Assembly: GCA_016081115.2 (NCBI GenBank)
Contig: JABTTQ020001744.1
Span: forward strand, 62,001 to 126,000
DNA from: Rehmannia glutinosa
Taxonomy: Eukaryota; Streptophyta; Magnoliopsida; Lamiales; Orobanchaceae
DNA length: 64,000 bases
Reading direction: 5' to 3'
Shown: piece after piece, positions 1-16,799 of the stretch
Layout: every line of letters begins with the position of its first letter
How positions within the stretch are numbered: the stretch's first letter is position 1
Program-made: the position numbers and the translations under genes
Notes under the pieces: generated by a model
Seen by the model: only the letters and a program-made list of their open reading frames with translations
Told to the model about the DNA's origin: nothing
Database searches by the model: none

Positions 1-140
1 ATTTTTTGAAAATTTTCACAAACAATTACATATTCATGCAAAATTTTATCCAAAAAGCGGAAGGGTGAAAAACTTTTCATAAGCAAGCACTCCATAAGGG
101 TCTTATACTTTGTTGTTCACATACTTAAATTCTCAAGTAA

Positions 141-164
141 ATATATATATATATATATATATAT
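141..164. repeat. (AT)12 microsatellite
   Basis: Uninterrupted AT dinucleotide run between AT-rich flanks. Confidence 0.9.
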
Positions 165-584
165 TTAAGTAGTTAGTTTACTATGATATATTAAATAAAT
201 GTGTAAGATGCTCCAAGATATGTCATAATTTCTGGAGATAAAAATCTATAAGTTCTAAATATGTGGAGGCCATTGTGAAACATGAACACAGAGGACTATG
301 GGTTTATATAGTCGATCCTAAATGTGTAATTAAGGGAGTGTTTGAAAACAATTAAAAAAAGTGATTGTCAGTTTTTGGCTTTAATAAATATGGTTTTAGT
401 AATTTTAATTTTTAAATGTCAACTTTTACTTTTGATTGACTATGTATAACTTAACTAGGGGAAAAGGGGTGCTTTTAGATTTTTAGTTCCAGTTCAGATT
501 TATTTTAAAATCATTTTCCAAAGTGTTCTTTATTATTTCTTCTTCTAAGAATCCCTTTCCAAAATATTTTTCAAAAACTGTGTT

Positions 585-845
585 TGAGCTTGGTTTGATT
601 AGTTATCGAATCGAGCTCGAACGAGTTTTAGTCGAGCCAAACATGAATCAAGCTCGAGTAGCTTGATACTTTTACATATATTTTATTCTTTTTTTACTAA
701 TCGAGTCGAGCTCGAACTGAACTATACATCTTATCGGGCGGGAAAATGTGTTCAAGCTTGGTTTGTTATGTTAAGTGTTAACGAACCAACGAGCTTTTAA
801 AGATCGATCTCGAATTGAGTATCGAGTAGTTTGGTTCGTTTTTTA
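585..845. repeat. GAGCTCGA-rich dispersed repeat
   Basis: Words such as ATCGAGCTCGAACGAG and its complement recur through about 260 bp, with inverted placement at the two ends. Many plant genomes carry non-autonomous DNA transposons of this composition. No target duplication was found, so the boundaries are approximate. Confidence 0.35.
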
Positions 846-1287
846 GCCGTAGGGTGAAGTATTAGGAAGAAAATTAGAATACATGCTATTACTTCATATT
901 CATAAAAGCAAGCAGGAAACAATGTGAAGAGGTCCATAGAAGCTGGTGAAAGAGTTCACTTTTCACATATAAATCAGATGTTTCTATAAATACATTTGAA
1001 CTCAGAGCATAAACTATGAGATGCAGTTAGAATACTGTATGCTAAAGATTCTGAAACTAAGTTACCTCAACCAAAAAAAAAAAATCCCGGTGGCAAGTTT
1101 CTACAAAATCTACCTTTGTGAATTTAATCTCAGGGGACTATATATAGATAATATTTTTTTTCCTTGACCATCTATTGTTTCACAGAAACAAAAAAAATGG
1201 ACAAGTTTTTTGTGGTGAATGTTAAGTTATGATGATGTATATTTATGACAAAAATGTGAAGGATGATGAGTGGAAGAGGAATTACGA

Positions 1288-5990
<4,703 letters not shown>

Positions 5991-6495
5991 CTGTAATGGA
6001 ACTTAAAAAGAAACATCAATACAACTAAGGAAAAAGAGTATGAATGAAACATTATTTAGTATCTGATAAAAAAGTAATAACTTGAATATAGACATGTCCC
6101 AGCACACAGGAAAAGACAATAGCCTGCAACAATTATTTCCTGGAAATAAACTCCAAACACAACTTAAGTATAGAATCTAGACAATCACAATTAAAACAGC
6201 AGAAGAAGAAATTGACAACAATTTCAAATTTCCAAGTTCGTATTTTAAACTGAATAACAGGCAATGTTTCAAACAGGCGCAGTGATTCATATTCTGAAAG
6301 TAATTCAACACAACGAAAGAAACTCCAATATTGCAGAAATCAACAACAATAATTTTCACAATCAGAAAATCAAGAAATCAAGCTTGATTTCACGACGATC
6401 ACACTGATAACACAAAACGACCCTCTTGGCCCCAATATACTCATAATTTAAACCCCAAAAAATCGCAACGCAATTGTGGTTCCCACACTCAACGT

Positions 6496-6835
6496 ACCTC
6501 CAGGGATCAGATATCAATCACGAACAAACACAATGAACCACACAATGGAATCGCGCAATACCCTTCTCTAAATCAAACCACAGAGATTAATAAACCGTAG
6601 CTACCGACAGATCATCCAATCACGAAAAAAAAAAAAGCAGGTGCGAAACAAAGATTCGCAAATCGCCCACAAAGAGAGAAAGAAGGCCTTAGGAAAAGGA
6701 AGCGGGGGGAGAAAAATCCAGAAAGGGGGAAAGCGAAATACAATGAGGGGTGTATAGATTCAAGATTTATGGGTTGAGAGATCTTAGACGAGATTATAGT
6801 ATGAATTCTTTGAATAAAGTAGAATATATAAAAGA
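6496..6835 (-). promoter_or_regulatory. Kinase 5' UTR exon, leader-intron donor and TATA box
   Basis: A good donor (CTGGAG followed by GTACGT) sits at 6496 on the minus strand and can pair with the acceptor at 5991, giving a leader intron. Upstream is a pyrimidine-rich leader and a TATATA motif near 6825-6832 on the minus strand. A TACGTGGC motif resembling an ACGT-core (ABRE/G-box) site lies further upstream near 6890. The coding exon that should sit in this leader/intron region is absent. Confidence 0.5.
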
Positions 6836-7756
6836 GAAAGAGAGAGAGATGGGAAAAGGAGTCCTTTTCGACGGGGAGATGAAGAAAAGTACGTGGCGGG
6901 ATTTTCCTACGCCAAAAACACGGCGGGCCCTTCGGAAAATATCGAGGGGGTGGCACTGGTCATGTAAAATTCTCCCGGGGGGCATTTTAGTAATTTCGAT
7001 CCAATAATTGCAGATTTGACCCCAAAAAAAAAGAAGGGAAAAAAAAAAGAAAATTAACTTTTCATTATGAAATAAAAGAAAAAAAAATGAGTATTCTACA
7101 TAATATATGAAACAAAATAATTGTATAAAAGAACTATACATGTACTCTAAGACGTATATATATTGATATATTATAATAAATGAGTCCAACAAAATCGTTG
7201 AATCCAACAAGTCCTAATAAGAGTCTTTGAAGCTCAAGAAAGCAACTCAATCTTATCATGGACTACAAAATCCTACACCGATCATATATGATAAAAACTC
7301 ATATTATATCATTTGACGGGTCAAAATCCACAAGACGGATTTAACCCAAATCCAATTCATCAAAAAATAACCATGTGGAAGCCTCTTAGAAGGGCTAGGT
7401 GATAGGCCCATGCCTATTGACTATCCCAACTAATAAAAAGTGAATAGATAGTTTTAATAATTTCTTTAGGGTGTAGAAAGAACAAAAATGCTCTATCGTC
7501 ATTGTCATCCTTGCCCACGCGCCTCCTATAGGAGTGGGACTTGTGGTGGGCCCCTAAACTGCATTGAACGTGATATTTTTCTTGAGGTCTTTTGACACGA
7601 ATAGCTTCAATGGTTTCTACTTGTAATTTTTATTAATTTTTGTGTACGATTTTGGGTAGTAATTATTTTGGTTGCCACTTATATATAGTTTAGATAAAAT
7701 AATTTAGTTTAGCTTCGTCTTATTGCATTTTTAAATATATTTTAAATATTTTAACT
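6836..7756. other. Intergenic, no gene seen
   Basis: AT-rich after a moderately GC-rich promoter-like part up to about 6990. Reading frames here are short and low in complexity. No repeat boundaries were found. Confidence 0.5.
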
Positions 7757-8462
7757 AAGGTCCTGAAAAGTATTAGTTGTTCTCTTAAAAAGTATTCCCC
7801 CAAAATTATTTTTGTAGTCTCCTAAAAATATTAGGTTTTTCTCTTAAAAGTTTATTTGTCTTCCTAAAACGTATTCGCATTTCCTATGAGAAGTTTTAGT
7901 TTTTTTCTTGAAAGATATTTAGTAAATCTCTTGAAAGGTGTTATTTTTCTCTTAATTCACTGAAAAGTATTAGTACTTAGTAGTTCCCCAGAAAAGTGTT
8001 ACATGTCCCACTGAAAATATTAGTAGTCACCTTGAAAAAAATTAGTAGTTCCATTGAAAAATATTAGTAGTTCCCAGAAAAGTATTATCAGTCTTACTGC
8101 AAAGTATTAGCAGTTCTTCTAAAAAGTATTGGTACGTAGTTTACTTGAAAGTATTAGTTTTTATGATATTTGATAGTGATATAGTATCACGAGAGCGCTG
8201 AAAAGTGTTAGATTTTCATATGAGTAGTAGTTTCTCTAAAAATTATTAGTATGTAGTTCACTTGAAAATATTTATTAAATCCTCACCCCCAACAAAAACA
8301 ATATTAGTTTTTTCCCCATCAAAAGTATTAGTAGTTCCTGTGAAACGTATTAGTAATTCCCTGAAAAATATTAGTTTTCCTCCTGAAAGGTTTTTAAGCA
8401 TTCTCCTAAAAAAAATATTAGTAGTCACCTCAAAAGTCTTAGTATTCCATTGAAATGCTTAG
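7757..8462. repeat. Degenerate minisatellite, ~25-bp period (GAAAAGTATTAGTAGTTCC type)
   Basis: About 27 diverged tandem units built around GAAAAGTATTAGTAGTTCC, with variants such as CTGAAAATATTAGTAGTCAC. Unit length varies between about 20 and 35 bp. Divergence is high, so the array is probably old. No coding potential is convincing. Confidence 0.85.
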
Positions 8463-8559
8463 AATTGATTCAATCAAATCAACGAACACATGGGTAGCAT
8501 GAATGAATGCATTTTTCGAGAATAATAATTAAATCAATTTATCCTTCTTCATCATCATT

Positions 8560-9180
8560 GGTCCATGTTCGACCGCTAAACACCTATAAAAGTCTAAGAA
8601 TCCTCGCAAGAGAACGAGATCAATCGTAGGGTAGCAAGTTGACCACAAGTCGTCTCTCAAGGAAGACTTAGCCGACAAATAATTATTATACTTCACAAAT
8701 AACAAAAATTAAATCTTAAACACTCTAACAAGATTTGTGATTTTAATAAACTAAAGGAAAACACTTAAAAAGATAAAATTAAACTAAACACGATTAAACT
8801 TGGAGAAAAAGATATAAATGAAAGTTTAGGATTTCGAAATCATCTTATCAAACTTGCAAGCAGAATATCAACTAATTGATCATGCGGTTAACAATTATAA
8901 CAAACATGTAAAAATAAGACCTAGATACTCACGTTTTCACATATTAGGGCTATCTCAACATAATTTGCTATTTTCATGCCCAGGGTTAGATAATACATTT
9001 CTGATTCATATTAACCCCCTGAATAAATTTAGTCCATGAATAATATTTTCAATTTATCTCAATTATTCCCCAAAACAATCAAAAGTTGATCAGACAATCA
9101 ATTACCAAATAAAGCAATTCGTTCAGGAAAGCAAATTAATTAATCAATAATCATGCTTGTTTGTTTGAATCAAATCATTC
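8560..9180 (-). mobile_element. Possible decayed Athila-like LTR remnant
   Basis: The text around 8600-8690 (AAGAACGAGATC-like words, a cut-and-paste-like GTAGCAAGTTGACCACAAG and a long AT-rich tail with many short asparagine/isoleucine frames) resembles the end region of Athila-type LTRs such as the B LTR at 19467. No borders or PBS are visible. Confidence 0.25.
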
Positions 9181-9674
9181 TAATCTTAGAACAAGGAATT
9201 TAGTTCATGCTTGGGGATGGATTAGATCACATTATTTGATGATATTGAATTTTGAGTTGAGCTTTATTTTGATGCTTGAGTGATTTAGACTGAATAATTT
9301 AATTCTTATGGATTAAGTTTGGTTAAGGTTGAATTGAGGATTAAATTGGATTATCGAGTGGAATTGGATTTACTTGCCTTGAATTGGATTTTAATGGATC
9401 TCGTAGGAACACGAAGAAGATCACTAGTGACAAGCTGACAACCTTTTAGCCCGAGTATGGAATTTAGGAATTTATCCTTTGGGATTTTAACATCAATATC
9501 ATTTATATGTTAGACTAGGTATGGATACGATGTATAATCAACCCATTTGATAATTAGACGTTAAGATTGAGCAGAAGAAATAGCGGCTTGGGACTTTAAG
9601 CTTGAAATTGTCAGATCTACAATTTTCCAATGATGAAAGGAATTTGGTGACCACATTCTTTAAAGGGGGGAGTA
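9181..9674 (+). mobile_element. 3' internal end of an A-family element, with polypurine tract
   Basis: Non-coding AT-rich text ends in TTTAAAGGGGGGAGTA at 9659-9674, a polypurine tract directly before an LTR. The same tract precedes the second A LTR at 18057. No pol coding sequence remains. Confidence 0.55.
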
Positions 9675-11586
9675 TGTGATACCCCATATTCAATAAACCT
9701 AGAATTTTATTCGAGATAAAAATTATATTATATTTCTAATAGTATATGCATTTAATTTAGTAATATTTATTAAGCTAAGATAATCTTAGAATCTATATGA
9801 CTTTATAATTTATTTGTGAGATTAATTTATTGAATGATTTATGTTTCTAATCCAAATATTATTATTTATTATTTATATAGATTAAATATTAGGTTGGTCT
9901 TAAGAATTAATTATAGCTTGGTGTTTATTACATTTCAATTTTTTTTAAACAAGGCCAAAACTCAATTTTAATTTTTAGCATTTTTTTGTTACAAACCCAA
10001 GTCAAAAGCCTGCCCATTTAAACCCCTTTAAATACCCCTAAAACCCTAATTATAATTCATTTTTCAGATTTTCACACACACTAACACACACCACAAGGTG
10101 CAACCCCTCCCCCTCTCTCCCTTTCCCCAGCGGCGCTACCGTTGGCCACCATCGTTCGTTTTTTTTTTCTTTTCCTTTTCTTCCCTTCCCCTCTCTTCTC
10201 TGTCTCTTTCATTCTTTCTCCGACTTCTACCGCCACCGCCACACCGCCGCCCACTGGAAATTTTTCCTTCTTTTCTTCTTTCTTCTTTTCTTTTACATTT
10301 TTTTCAATCTCTGTTTTTTTTTCTCCTTTCCGGCTACCGTCGTTCCATCGGAATTTCACCGGTAACCACCATCCAAAGCCACCCTACCGCCCCTGCCCAC
10401 CCTCCTCCACTGTCGGCATCCCCCATTCAAGATGAAGATCTTGTATAAATGTGGGTGAAAACTTTGAATTTTCATTTTCAAGAGGGTAAATTTTAACATA
10501 AGAAATTTTGATGGAATAAATAAAATTTGTCATTTTGGTGCATATGAATGAAATTGGTTTTCTCTTATGTTCTTAAGAAATGTTAATCTGCCCTATTTTG
10601 ATGAAAGGATTTTTGTATTTTTTTTCTTTTTCTTCTCGAGAATGATGGACCTTAAATTATTTTGTTTGCATATGCATATGGTGATACATTTGTATTCCCT
10701 AATAAACCAAACAAAAGAGGTGTATGATAAACTTGAATTTAATATGTCATGAATACGAATTATATTTTCAGAAAACTTAATTTGTTGCTTTTAGCTAAAG
10801 CACTTGGCTTAAAAACATGAATCATATTATCTTTTAGTTTTGAGGTTAACAGATGTAAAAAAATTGACTTATAATTGTTAAATTCTTTAGTAATCGTTTA
10901 CTATTTATAATCCACTAATTTAGACAAGTTTTAAGTTTTGGGGCTGATTTTGAGAAGAAAATTTGAAATTGAATACCACAAGTATAATTTACCATTAAAT
11001 TGGGACTTAGACGAAATTTCTAAAACTTTGGACTTTGAAACTGAAATCTAGGCTTTGGGACTGTTTTCAAATTGTCCAAACTGATTTTTATAAATCCTTG
11101 ACAATTTAATAATTAGGTTTGGACCAAATTGAGAGAGAGTTAAATTTTGAGGTTAAAAAGCGAGACTTTGATTTAATTCAACGATTTATTAAGTTCTTTT
11201 TTGAGATGGTACTCTGAATAGTTAATTCATTTTAAGGTAATTTGTAATTATTACAACATTAGGGGTCTTTGCATAATTCTTGATTACCAAACCCCTAACT
11301 AGTTATTCCAAAGTCTAGGGGTTGAATGGGAATATTAATTTGAAATAATCTATAAGCATACAATGTGTCATTAATTTTAACTGTAAAGTTGTTTCGAATA
11401 ATTGACACAATATTGGACTAAATTGTATTTTTATACACTGGACATTATTGTATTTTCCTTGAAGTCAATAATAATTAATCCTAGTCGAGATAAGATGAAC
11501 TACTTACGAAGCCTCATCACTTTTACAAAATTAGAGAACCTCCCACCTGTGGATTATTTTTGGTTTATTAAATTCGGGGCGTTACA
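9675..11586 (+). mobile_element. A-family LTR copy 1 (Ty3/gypsy chromovirus-like)
   Basis: Starts TGTGATACCCCATATTC and ends GGGGCGTTACA, imperfect terminal inverted repeats. It is preceded by a polypurine tract and followed by a primer binding site. A TATA-like TTTAAATA lies near 10028, followed by a pyrimidine-rich leader and a GC-rich stretch (10120-10430) whose open frames are low-complexity artefacts. Compared with copy 2 it lacks roughly 1.85 kb between CCTCCCAC (near 11549) and its last 35 bp. Confidence 0.8.
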
Positions 11587-11909
11587 GTTATGGTATCAGA
11601 GCTTGGGTGTAAAAAGAACTACACCTGAGCTAACTAGGACAAGATTCTCCACATGTGGATTAGATTATTACTAATGGATGATCTTAAAACTCGAGTTAAG
11701 TTAAGTTGAATAATTATGTTACTGGGATTTATTCAAAGATTAAGGTTTGATTATCGAATAGAATGTGAATTATTTGGGTTTGAGTTCGATTATCAATGAA
11801 TAATGTGATTGTATAGGAAATGAATGAGGGTGCTAGCCGTAGTTGGATTATGTGTTTATCAGTTGAGTTTCTAGTATCGATGTTGGTTACAGGTTAAATA
11901 TGTAAGTTG
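11587..11909 (+). mobile_element. A-family PBS and start of internal region
   Basis: TGGTATCAGAGC at 11591-11602 matches the complement of the initiator tRNA-Met 3' end, the usual primer site for this lineage. The internal region continues for only about 300 bp before unrelated LTR-like sequence begins at 11910. Confidence 0.75.
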
Positions 11910-14830
11910 TCACGCCCCAAACGTGATGCGACGACGATCAATCACTTAAACAGAAATAAACCCAACATTCTAGAAAACGATGCAACAATCCCAAGTGAAA
12001 CAAGGTCTAAAGCAGCGGAAAACTACAAGTACAACAAGATTACAATTACATCCCAACAACTTAATAGCTTACGTCCCAGTAACTAGGAATAAAGTACACA
12101 TCATATCACTTAAGTGTCAAATGGGTCCTACGCCCTTCAATTACAAAGTCCGAGAATTTCAAAGGAAATAAAAGAGTCCAACATCAGAAAAATAAAAGAA
12201 AATAGTCCAACAACATAGATAACGATAGGAAATGAGTTCAACGGGGGAGCTCGAGAGTTCAATCCAAGGTAGGTTCAAACTTTCTTCGACAAAGTCATCT
12301 TCTAAGGTTAGAAAACATGAGGGGGTGAGACAAATCTTAGTGGATGGGGTGATCGTGTGCAAGTGTGGCGATATATATAGTTAATGCGAGAAATTTAGTT
12401 GTATGAAAACGCGTGAGAGATGATGCATGAATTCACACACATCCACAAGCGTCATGAAAAATATATTTATGTAATATACTTATACAGATTTAAGAAAACG
12501 ATTCATGGTCTCGCAGCACTATGGTTCAAGCAATCGGGAGGATTGCGACGGATTTGTAACGCCAATCCTATGCAAGACAAGTAGCGGTGATTGCGTCACG
12601 GATTTGTAGCGCCAACCTATGCAATACAAGTAAGCGGTTGCGTGCACGGATTTGTAGCGCCAACCAAAAGGGTCCGATTAACTCCGGAATTGTGTGGATC
12701 GGGCAAATGATTCCTTCATTCTTCCTTGTAACTCCCCGAGTAAGATGGTCAAGACTGTCACCTTATCGCTCCGTAGGCAAAGACAAAATCCACAGTGGAG
12801 CTAGCATGGCTCGGACCGTCATAATCATGATTATACCTCAAGTACTACGACCCGCTTCCCTCGACAAACTCGTCCCTCGGTTGCGGGATTAGGACGATGG
12901 GGCGGAAGAGTGGAATAGCAGCCGAGCGCCCGGTTCCATCCCCGACGTATCCATTTCGATTGTGAGCTCGACACACCAAGTTGACTCAAGCAGGAAAGTA
13001 AATACAAGTTCAGATAGTCAACCAGGCAGTCGAGTATTATTGATTCAGGGAAGCAATTCAGGAAATTTTTGAAATTTTGCGAGTAGCAATTATGGCGTTG
13101 GTGGAGTTATTTGGACGAAGATGATTATCGGGAGGATAAGAAATCTTTGATATCTTGAAAGATTAGGTGGAACATAAGTCCCATTATAGATTCAAATCGC
13201 AAGACGAGGAAGTCGCCCCGCGATCGGGTATTAATCGGTCAAGGCGGTCCGATAAGTCAAGGGGTTTTTGATAAAATAAAATATTTTAATTAAGAATTGA
13301 AGTCAGAGGGTCCAGGGCTGTTTTAGTAAAAGAAAAATAATTTGAGTTAGGTCCTTGATAAAAAGAAAATTTACAATTTAGCCCTATTTTGTAAAAACCA
13401 ATACTTTTGGGGTTAAAAATTGAATAAATAAATATCCCGACCTTGAAAAATTATGAGGTCAGTTCCAAAATTCTACAAATTGTTCAGAGATTCAGATTTA
13501 TTAAAGTTTTGAGGTCGATTTTTTATAAAATTCTCACATTGGCCCCAAATTTGTTAAAATTGCCATTTCAGGCTCGAAGTTTAAAATAATTGGAACTCAC
13601 AAACCGGAAGGGCTTTTAATGTGATTCCAGTTGTAAAATGTCACTAAGGTCAGTGGGATATTGGGACAAAAGAAGTTTTTAAAAGAAGCAAGTATAGGTC
13701 CCTTAACTTTTGAAAATATCATTTTTGTCCCATTTTGAAATAATTGCCTTTAAGGCTTTTAGGGGTCCAATTGTTATGAAATTTGAACCTTGGGTCCAAG
13801 ATATAATTATGTTATAGTTAAATTAGTATTTCTAGGTGCATGGACTGCATAAGTCCTGGAAATTGTATTTTGGTCCTCAAGTTTAATCTTTTACAATTTG
13901 GTCCCTCAATTTTTATAAAATTACTTTCCAAGCTCTAAACACTTGGATTTTTGGAATACGCTTAAAATATGTTATTTCCAGTCCCTTAAGAGTTAAAACT
14001 TCAAATTTTAAAATTAGGGTCTGGTACAGTTTCAAAATTTGCAAAATAGCCCTTAAACTTCTCAAATTTTACAATCTAGTCCTTGGGCTTTTAAGGGTTG
14101 ATTTTATTTATCTAAAAACTCTTAAAACTTTATTAAAATGTCAAAACATAAATTTTGAACCTGAGTTCAGTCCCAAAAATTGAAAATTACAGCGGGGTCC
14201 CTTAAATTTTATTTTCTTGCAATTAAGTCCACCAACTTTTTATTTTGACATTTTAAGCCCAAAAGTTGAAATTTAATCAATTATGCTCGACTTGTCCAGG
14301 TTATAAATCATTCAAAACTTAGATTTCAAGAGTCATACATATACATATCCTTCTCCTACAAAATTTCATCAAGTATAACAATAAAGTGTACATGTATGCC
14401 CTATTTTTCGATAAATCGCATTTTTGAGCACACTTGAGAATTTTTCCAACTTGATACAAGAAAATAGCATGCAATACATAATATATATCTCAAATGCTCA
14501 AAATCAAAATACTACATGCATTTTTAAGTAAAACACCTAGAAGTTGAAAGGATTTTTCCACCCACCTTAAGGTTCTTCATGTAGTAGTGGTAGGAGTCTC
14601 TAAAAATTGACTTTCTTCTTCAAGCTTTCATTATCAAGTTCCAACCCCTTAGGTCAGCCCCTAAATCCATATTTTTTCCATATTTTAGGTTTCAAAAAAA
14701 ATAATGTGAATTATAAAATCAAAATGACCATTCCCTTCATCAAATCTTGAAACTAGGTTAAAGTCTCAAAATCTCCACTTAACATCAAGGTTTCTTCTCT
14801 TCTCCTCCACCACTAGTATCTCATGGCCAA
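11910..14830 (-). mobile_element. F: long LTR-like sequence ending GGGGCGTGACA (minus strand), truncated
   Basis: The plus strand starts TGTCACGCCCCAAACG, the form of a Ty3/gypsy LTR terminus. Positions 13260-14300 repeat phrases such as GGTCCCTCAATTTTTATAAA that are typical of long plant gypsy LTRs. The matching far end was not found and no PBS adjoins, so it is most likely a truncated solo LTR. A minisatellite lies inside. Confidence 0.5.
12533..12665. repeat. Three-unit minisatellite, ~53-bp period
   Basis: Three units centred on CACGGATTTGTAGCGCCAAC and CTATGCAAGACAAGTAGCGG, with small length differences at CG-rich positions. It lies inside the F LTR. Confidence 0.75.
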
Positions 14831-15029
14831 AATTGTCCTTTCTGACTTTGGCAATATAATGAATGTTATGTCGCGCATCCTAGCAAAAGTCACTGTTGAC
14901 GTTAGTCGCCGGCGGTCCATGTCGTGCACGAATACGTGCGTCACACCTGATATATTTTTTTTTTCGGTTCCTTGCTATCACCGCCGCAGAGTAAATCGCC
15001 GCCATCCTTCCCGGCCCCTATGCGAAGTA

Positions 15030-15357
15030 ACCCCGTGGTGCATCCACCATTATCGAATCATGCCCGAGCTCGAACACGAGGAAATTGCTCGGCCAGATGT
15101 ATTGGAGCACGCAGAAAGACACGGAGATCTCGCCGATGGACTGCTGCATGCGGGACGATTCGCGACGTTGCGTAGTGGAGTATAGCTTCGAGCTGGAGCG
15201 TCGTCGCATTCTCGCCGGCGCGTCCTACCCACGCACCGCCGCAGAGGAGTTGGGAAGAGCAGTTGGTCCGCATGAGCAAAACGAGCGCAACGCGCTGCCG
15301 ATCAGACCCACCACGGCGATTTACAGAAACCACAAGTTTTGGGATTTAAAGCCTGGT
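15030..15357 (+). pseudogene. Unrecognised GC-rich exon-like fragment
   Basis: A GC-rich island in AT-rich surroundings is open in one frame from about 15030 to a possible donor at 15358 (CCTG followed by GTAATG). The product contains MYWSTQKDTEISPMDCCM and later VEYSFELERRRILAG, with balanced amino-acid composition unlike the low-complexity frames elsewhere. An acceptor-like TTTTACAG at 15952-15959 is followed by a short open stretch to a stop. I do not recognise the family. It could be the 3' part of a host gene truncated by F, or a gene fragment captured by a transposon. Other frames across the island are also open, so the assignment is tentative. Confidence 0.25.
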
Positions 15358-15446
15358 AATGCTGCTTTTGGTTTTGAATTTTTGTGCATGGTGTTTTGTT
15401 TAATTTCCAGAAAAGAGGCTATAGTAGAGTAATGATTTTCTTAAAT

Positions 15447-15870
15447 GAGAAAGTCTCTTGTGAGACGGTCTCACGGATCTAAATCCGTGAGACGGACCTC
15501 TTAAGGGCTCCGTCTTGAGAACATGAACCATGAAAATAAATTTAAAAATAATAATGAACCATGAAGAAATAAAAATAAACCTAAAAACATGAACCATGAA
15601 TAATAAACTCGAAAAATAAAAATAAACCCTAAAAAAAACTAAAAATCCTAAAAACCCAAATCAATTAAAATAAACCCAAGAAACAAAATAAACCCTAAAA
15701 AAACAAATATAAACCCTAAGAAAAATAAAATCTGAAAAAAAAACCTTCAAAACTTTGTGTAAGGGCTCCGTCTCACGGATCTAAATCCGTGAGACCGTCT
15801 CACGGATCTAAATCCGTGAGACCGTCTCACGGATCTAAATCCGTGAGACCGTCTCACGCAAGTTTTTGCC
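15447..15870. mobile_element. Mutator-like MITE, 9-bp target duplication
   Basis: Flanked by TTCTTAAAT at 15438-15446 and 15871-15879. The inverted ends contain GTGAGACGGTCTCACGGAT. The right end holds tandem, individually palindromic units (CTCACGGATCTAAATCCGTGAG). The interior is A-rich with several AAACCCTAAA words. A 9-bp duplication is the Mutator signature. Confidence 0.85.
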
Positions 15871-15879
15871 TTCTTAAAT

Positions 15880-16799
15880 TAGTTTTTGAAACATGGGGTT
15901 AGGGAACAAATTTAGGATTGTTTGTTTGAAGATAATGATGTTTGAAATCTGGTTTTACAGATTGCAACGCACTAGTGTCTTTGGGTTGAGGTGAGAGATT
16001 TAATTTACTACATAAGTAGTGTATTTGGCAAAAAAATAAACTTGATTCCTTCTTAGGGGCATATGGCCGAAAGTCTATGTTTAGGGAAGGATTATTTTGT
16101 TTTTGTGTTTGTTTTTGTTTGGTAATTATTAATGGGGTAGGGGAATTAGTAGGGTAATATTAAATGTAGGCTTTAAAAAAAAAATGAAATAACCTTCCTA
16201 TTATTTCCACTTGGCCCATTTTCTTTTTTTTTTTTATTAAGGGAAAAAATATAATTTTTTTTTGTCCAATAAATATATAGTTGGGAGATACAAACTAATA
16301 AAAATAGTAGTAGAAGAGAATTTGAGTTATTTTCTCCAATAAAAAAAGGGTATGATCGAAAATTTAGAGAGAAAAAAAAATATTTGTTTTCTTTTCTTTT
16401 ATAAAGTTGAGGGAAAATAAAATGTATAAATATCCATATTGAAATATTTAGAAATTTAAAATTAATATTGTGAAATAACAAATGTGTATTTTTCTCGAAA
16501 TAGATTGGAAGTTGGTTGGGATTGTATTATAGAATAAGACGAAATATTTGGATAAGGATTGGAATGTACTCCTAAAATTTTAAGGGGTCCAATAATACTT
16601 AAAGTCATCCATAGTCAATCATGAATTAATATTTGAGGAAGAATATAACTGGTATACTCGAAATAGGAAAATAGTAATCGTCATTGGAAGAAATAAATAA
16701 TTAAGTATCATATCTCATCTATAATAGATATTGTGACACTTAGCCAAGATTTTGCCACTATACATCATCGTATAATATATCGCATTTCTTAGAGTTTAT
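15880..16799. other. AT-rich intergenic stretch, no gene seen
   Basis: Contains T and A homopolymers and short low-complexity frames. The part near 15960 may include the last exon of the unknown fragment described at 15030. Otherwise nothing is recognised. Confidence 0.45.

Larger units (their letters stand above)
1..1287. other. Intergenic / downstream flank of the kinase gene
   Basis: No coding region is visible. The stretch is AT-rich. Positions nearest 1287 should include the 3' UTR of the minus-strand kinase gene, but no clear polyadenylation signal stands out. It holds a short AT dinucleotide run and a block of GAGCTCGA-like words, listed separately. Confidence 0.5.

Noticed and set aside
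10081..10448. Overlapping frames with Phe/Pro/Ser-rich products, and the equivalents at 18547-18939
   Set aside because: Pyrimidine-rich leader of the A LTR. The products are low in complexity and open on both strands.
14823..15185. 120-aa frame starting MAKIVLSDFGNI
   Set aside because: It overlaps another, more protein-like frame in the same GC island and shows no recognisable motif.
15460..15866. Regularly spaced palindromic repeats, considered as a CRISPR-like array
   Set aside because: There are no unique spacers. The units belong to the inverted ends of a Mutator-like MITE with a 9-bp target duplication.
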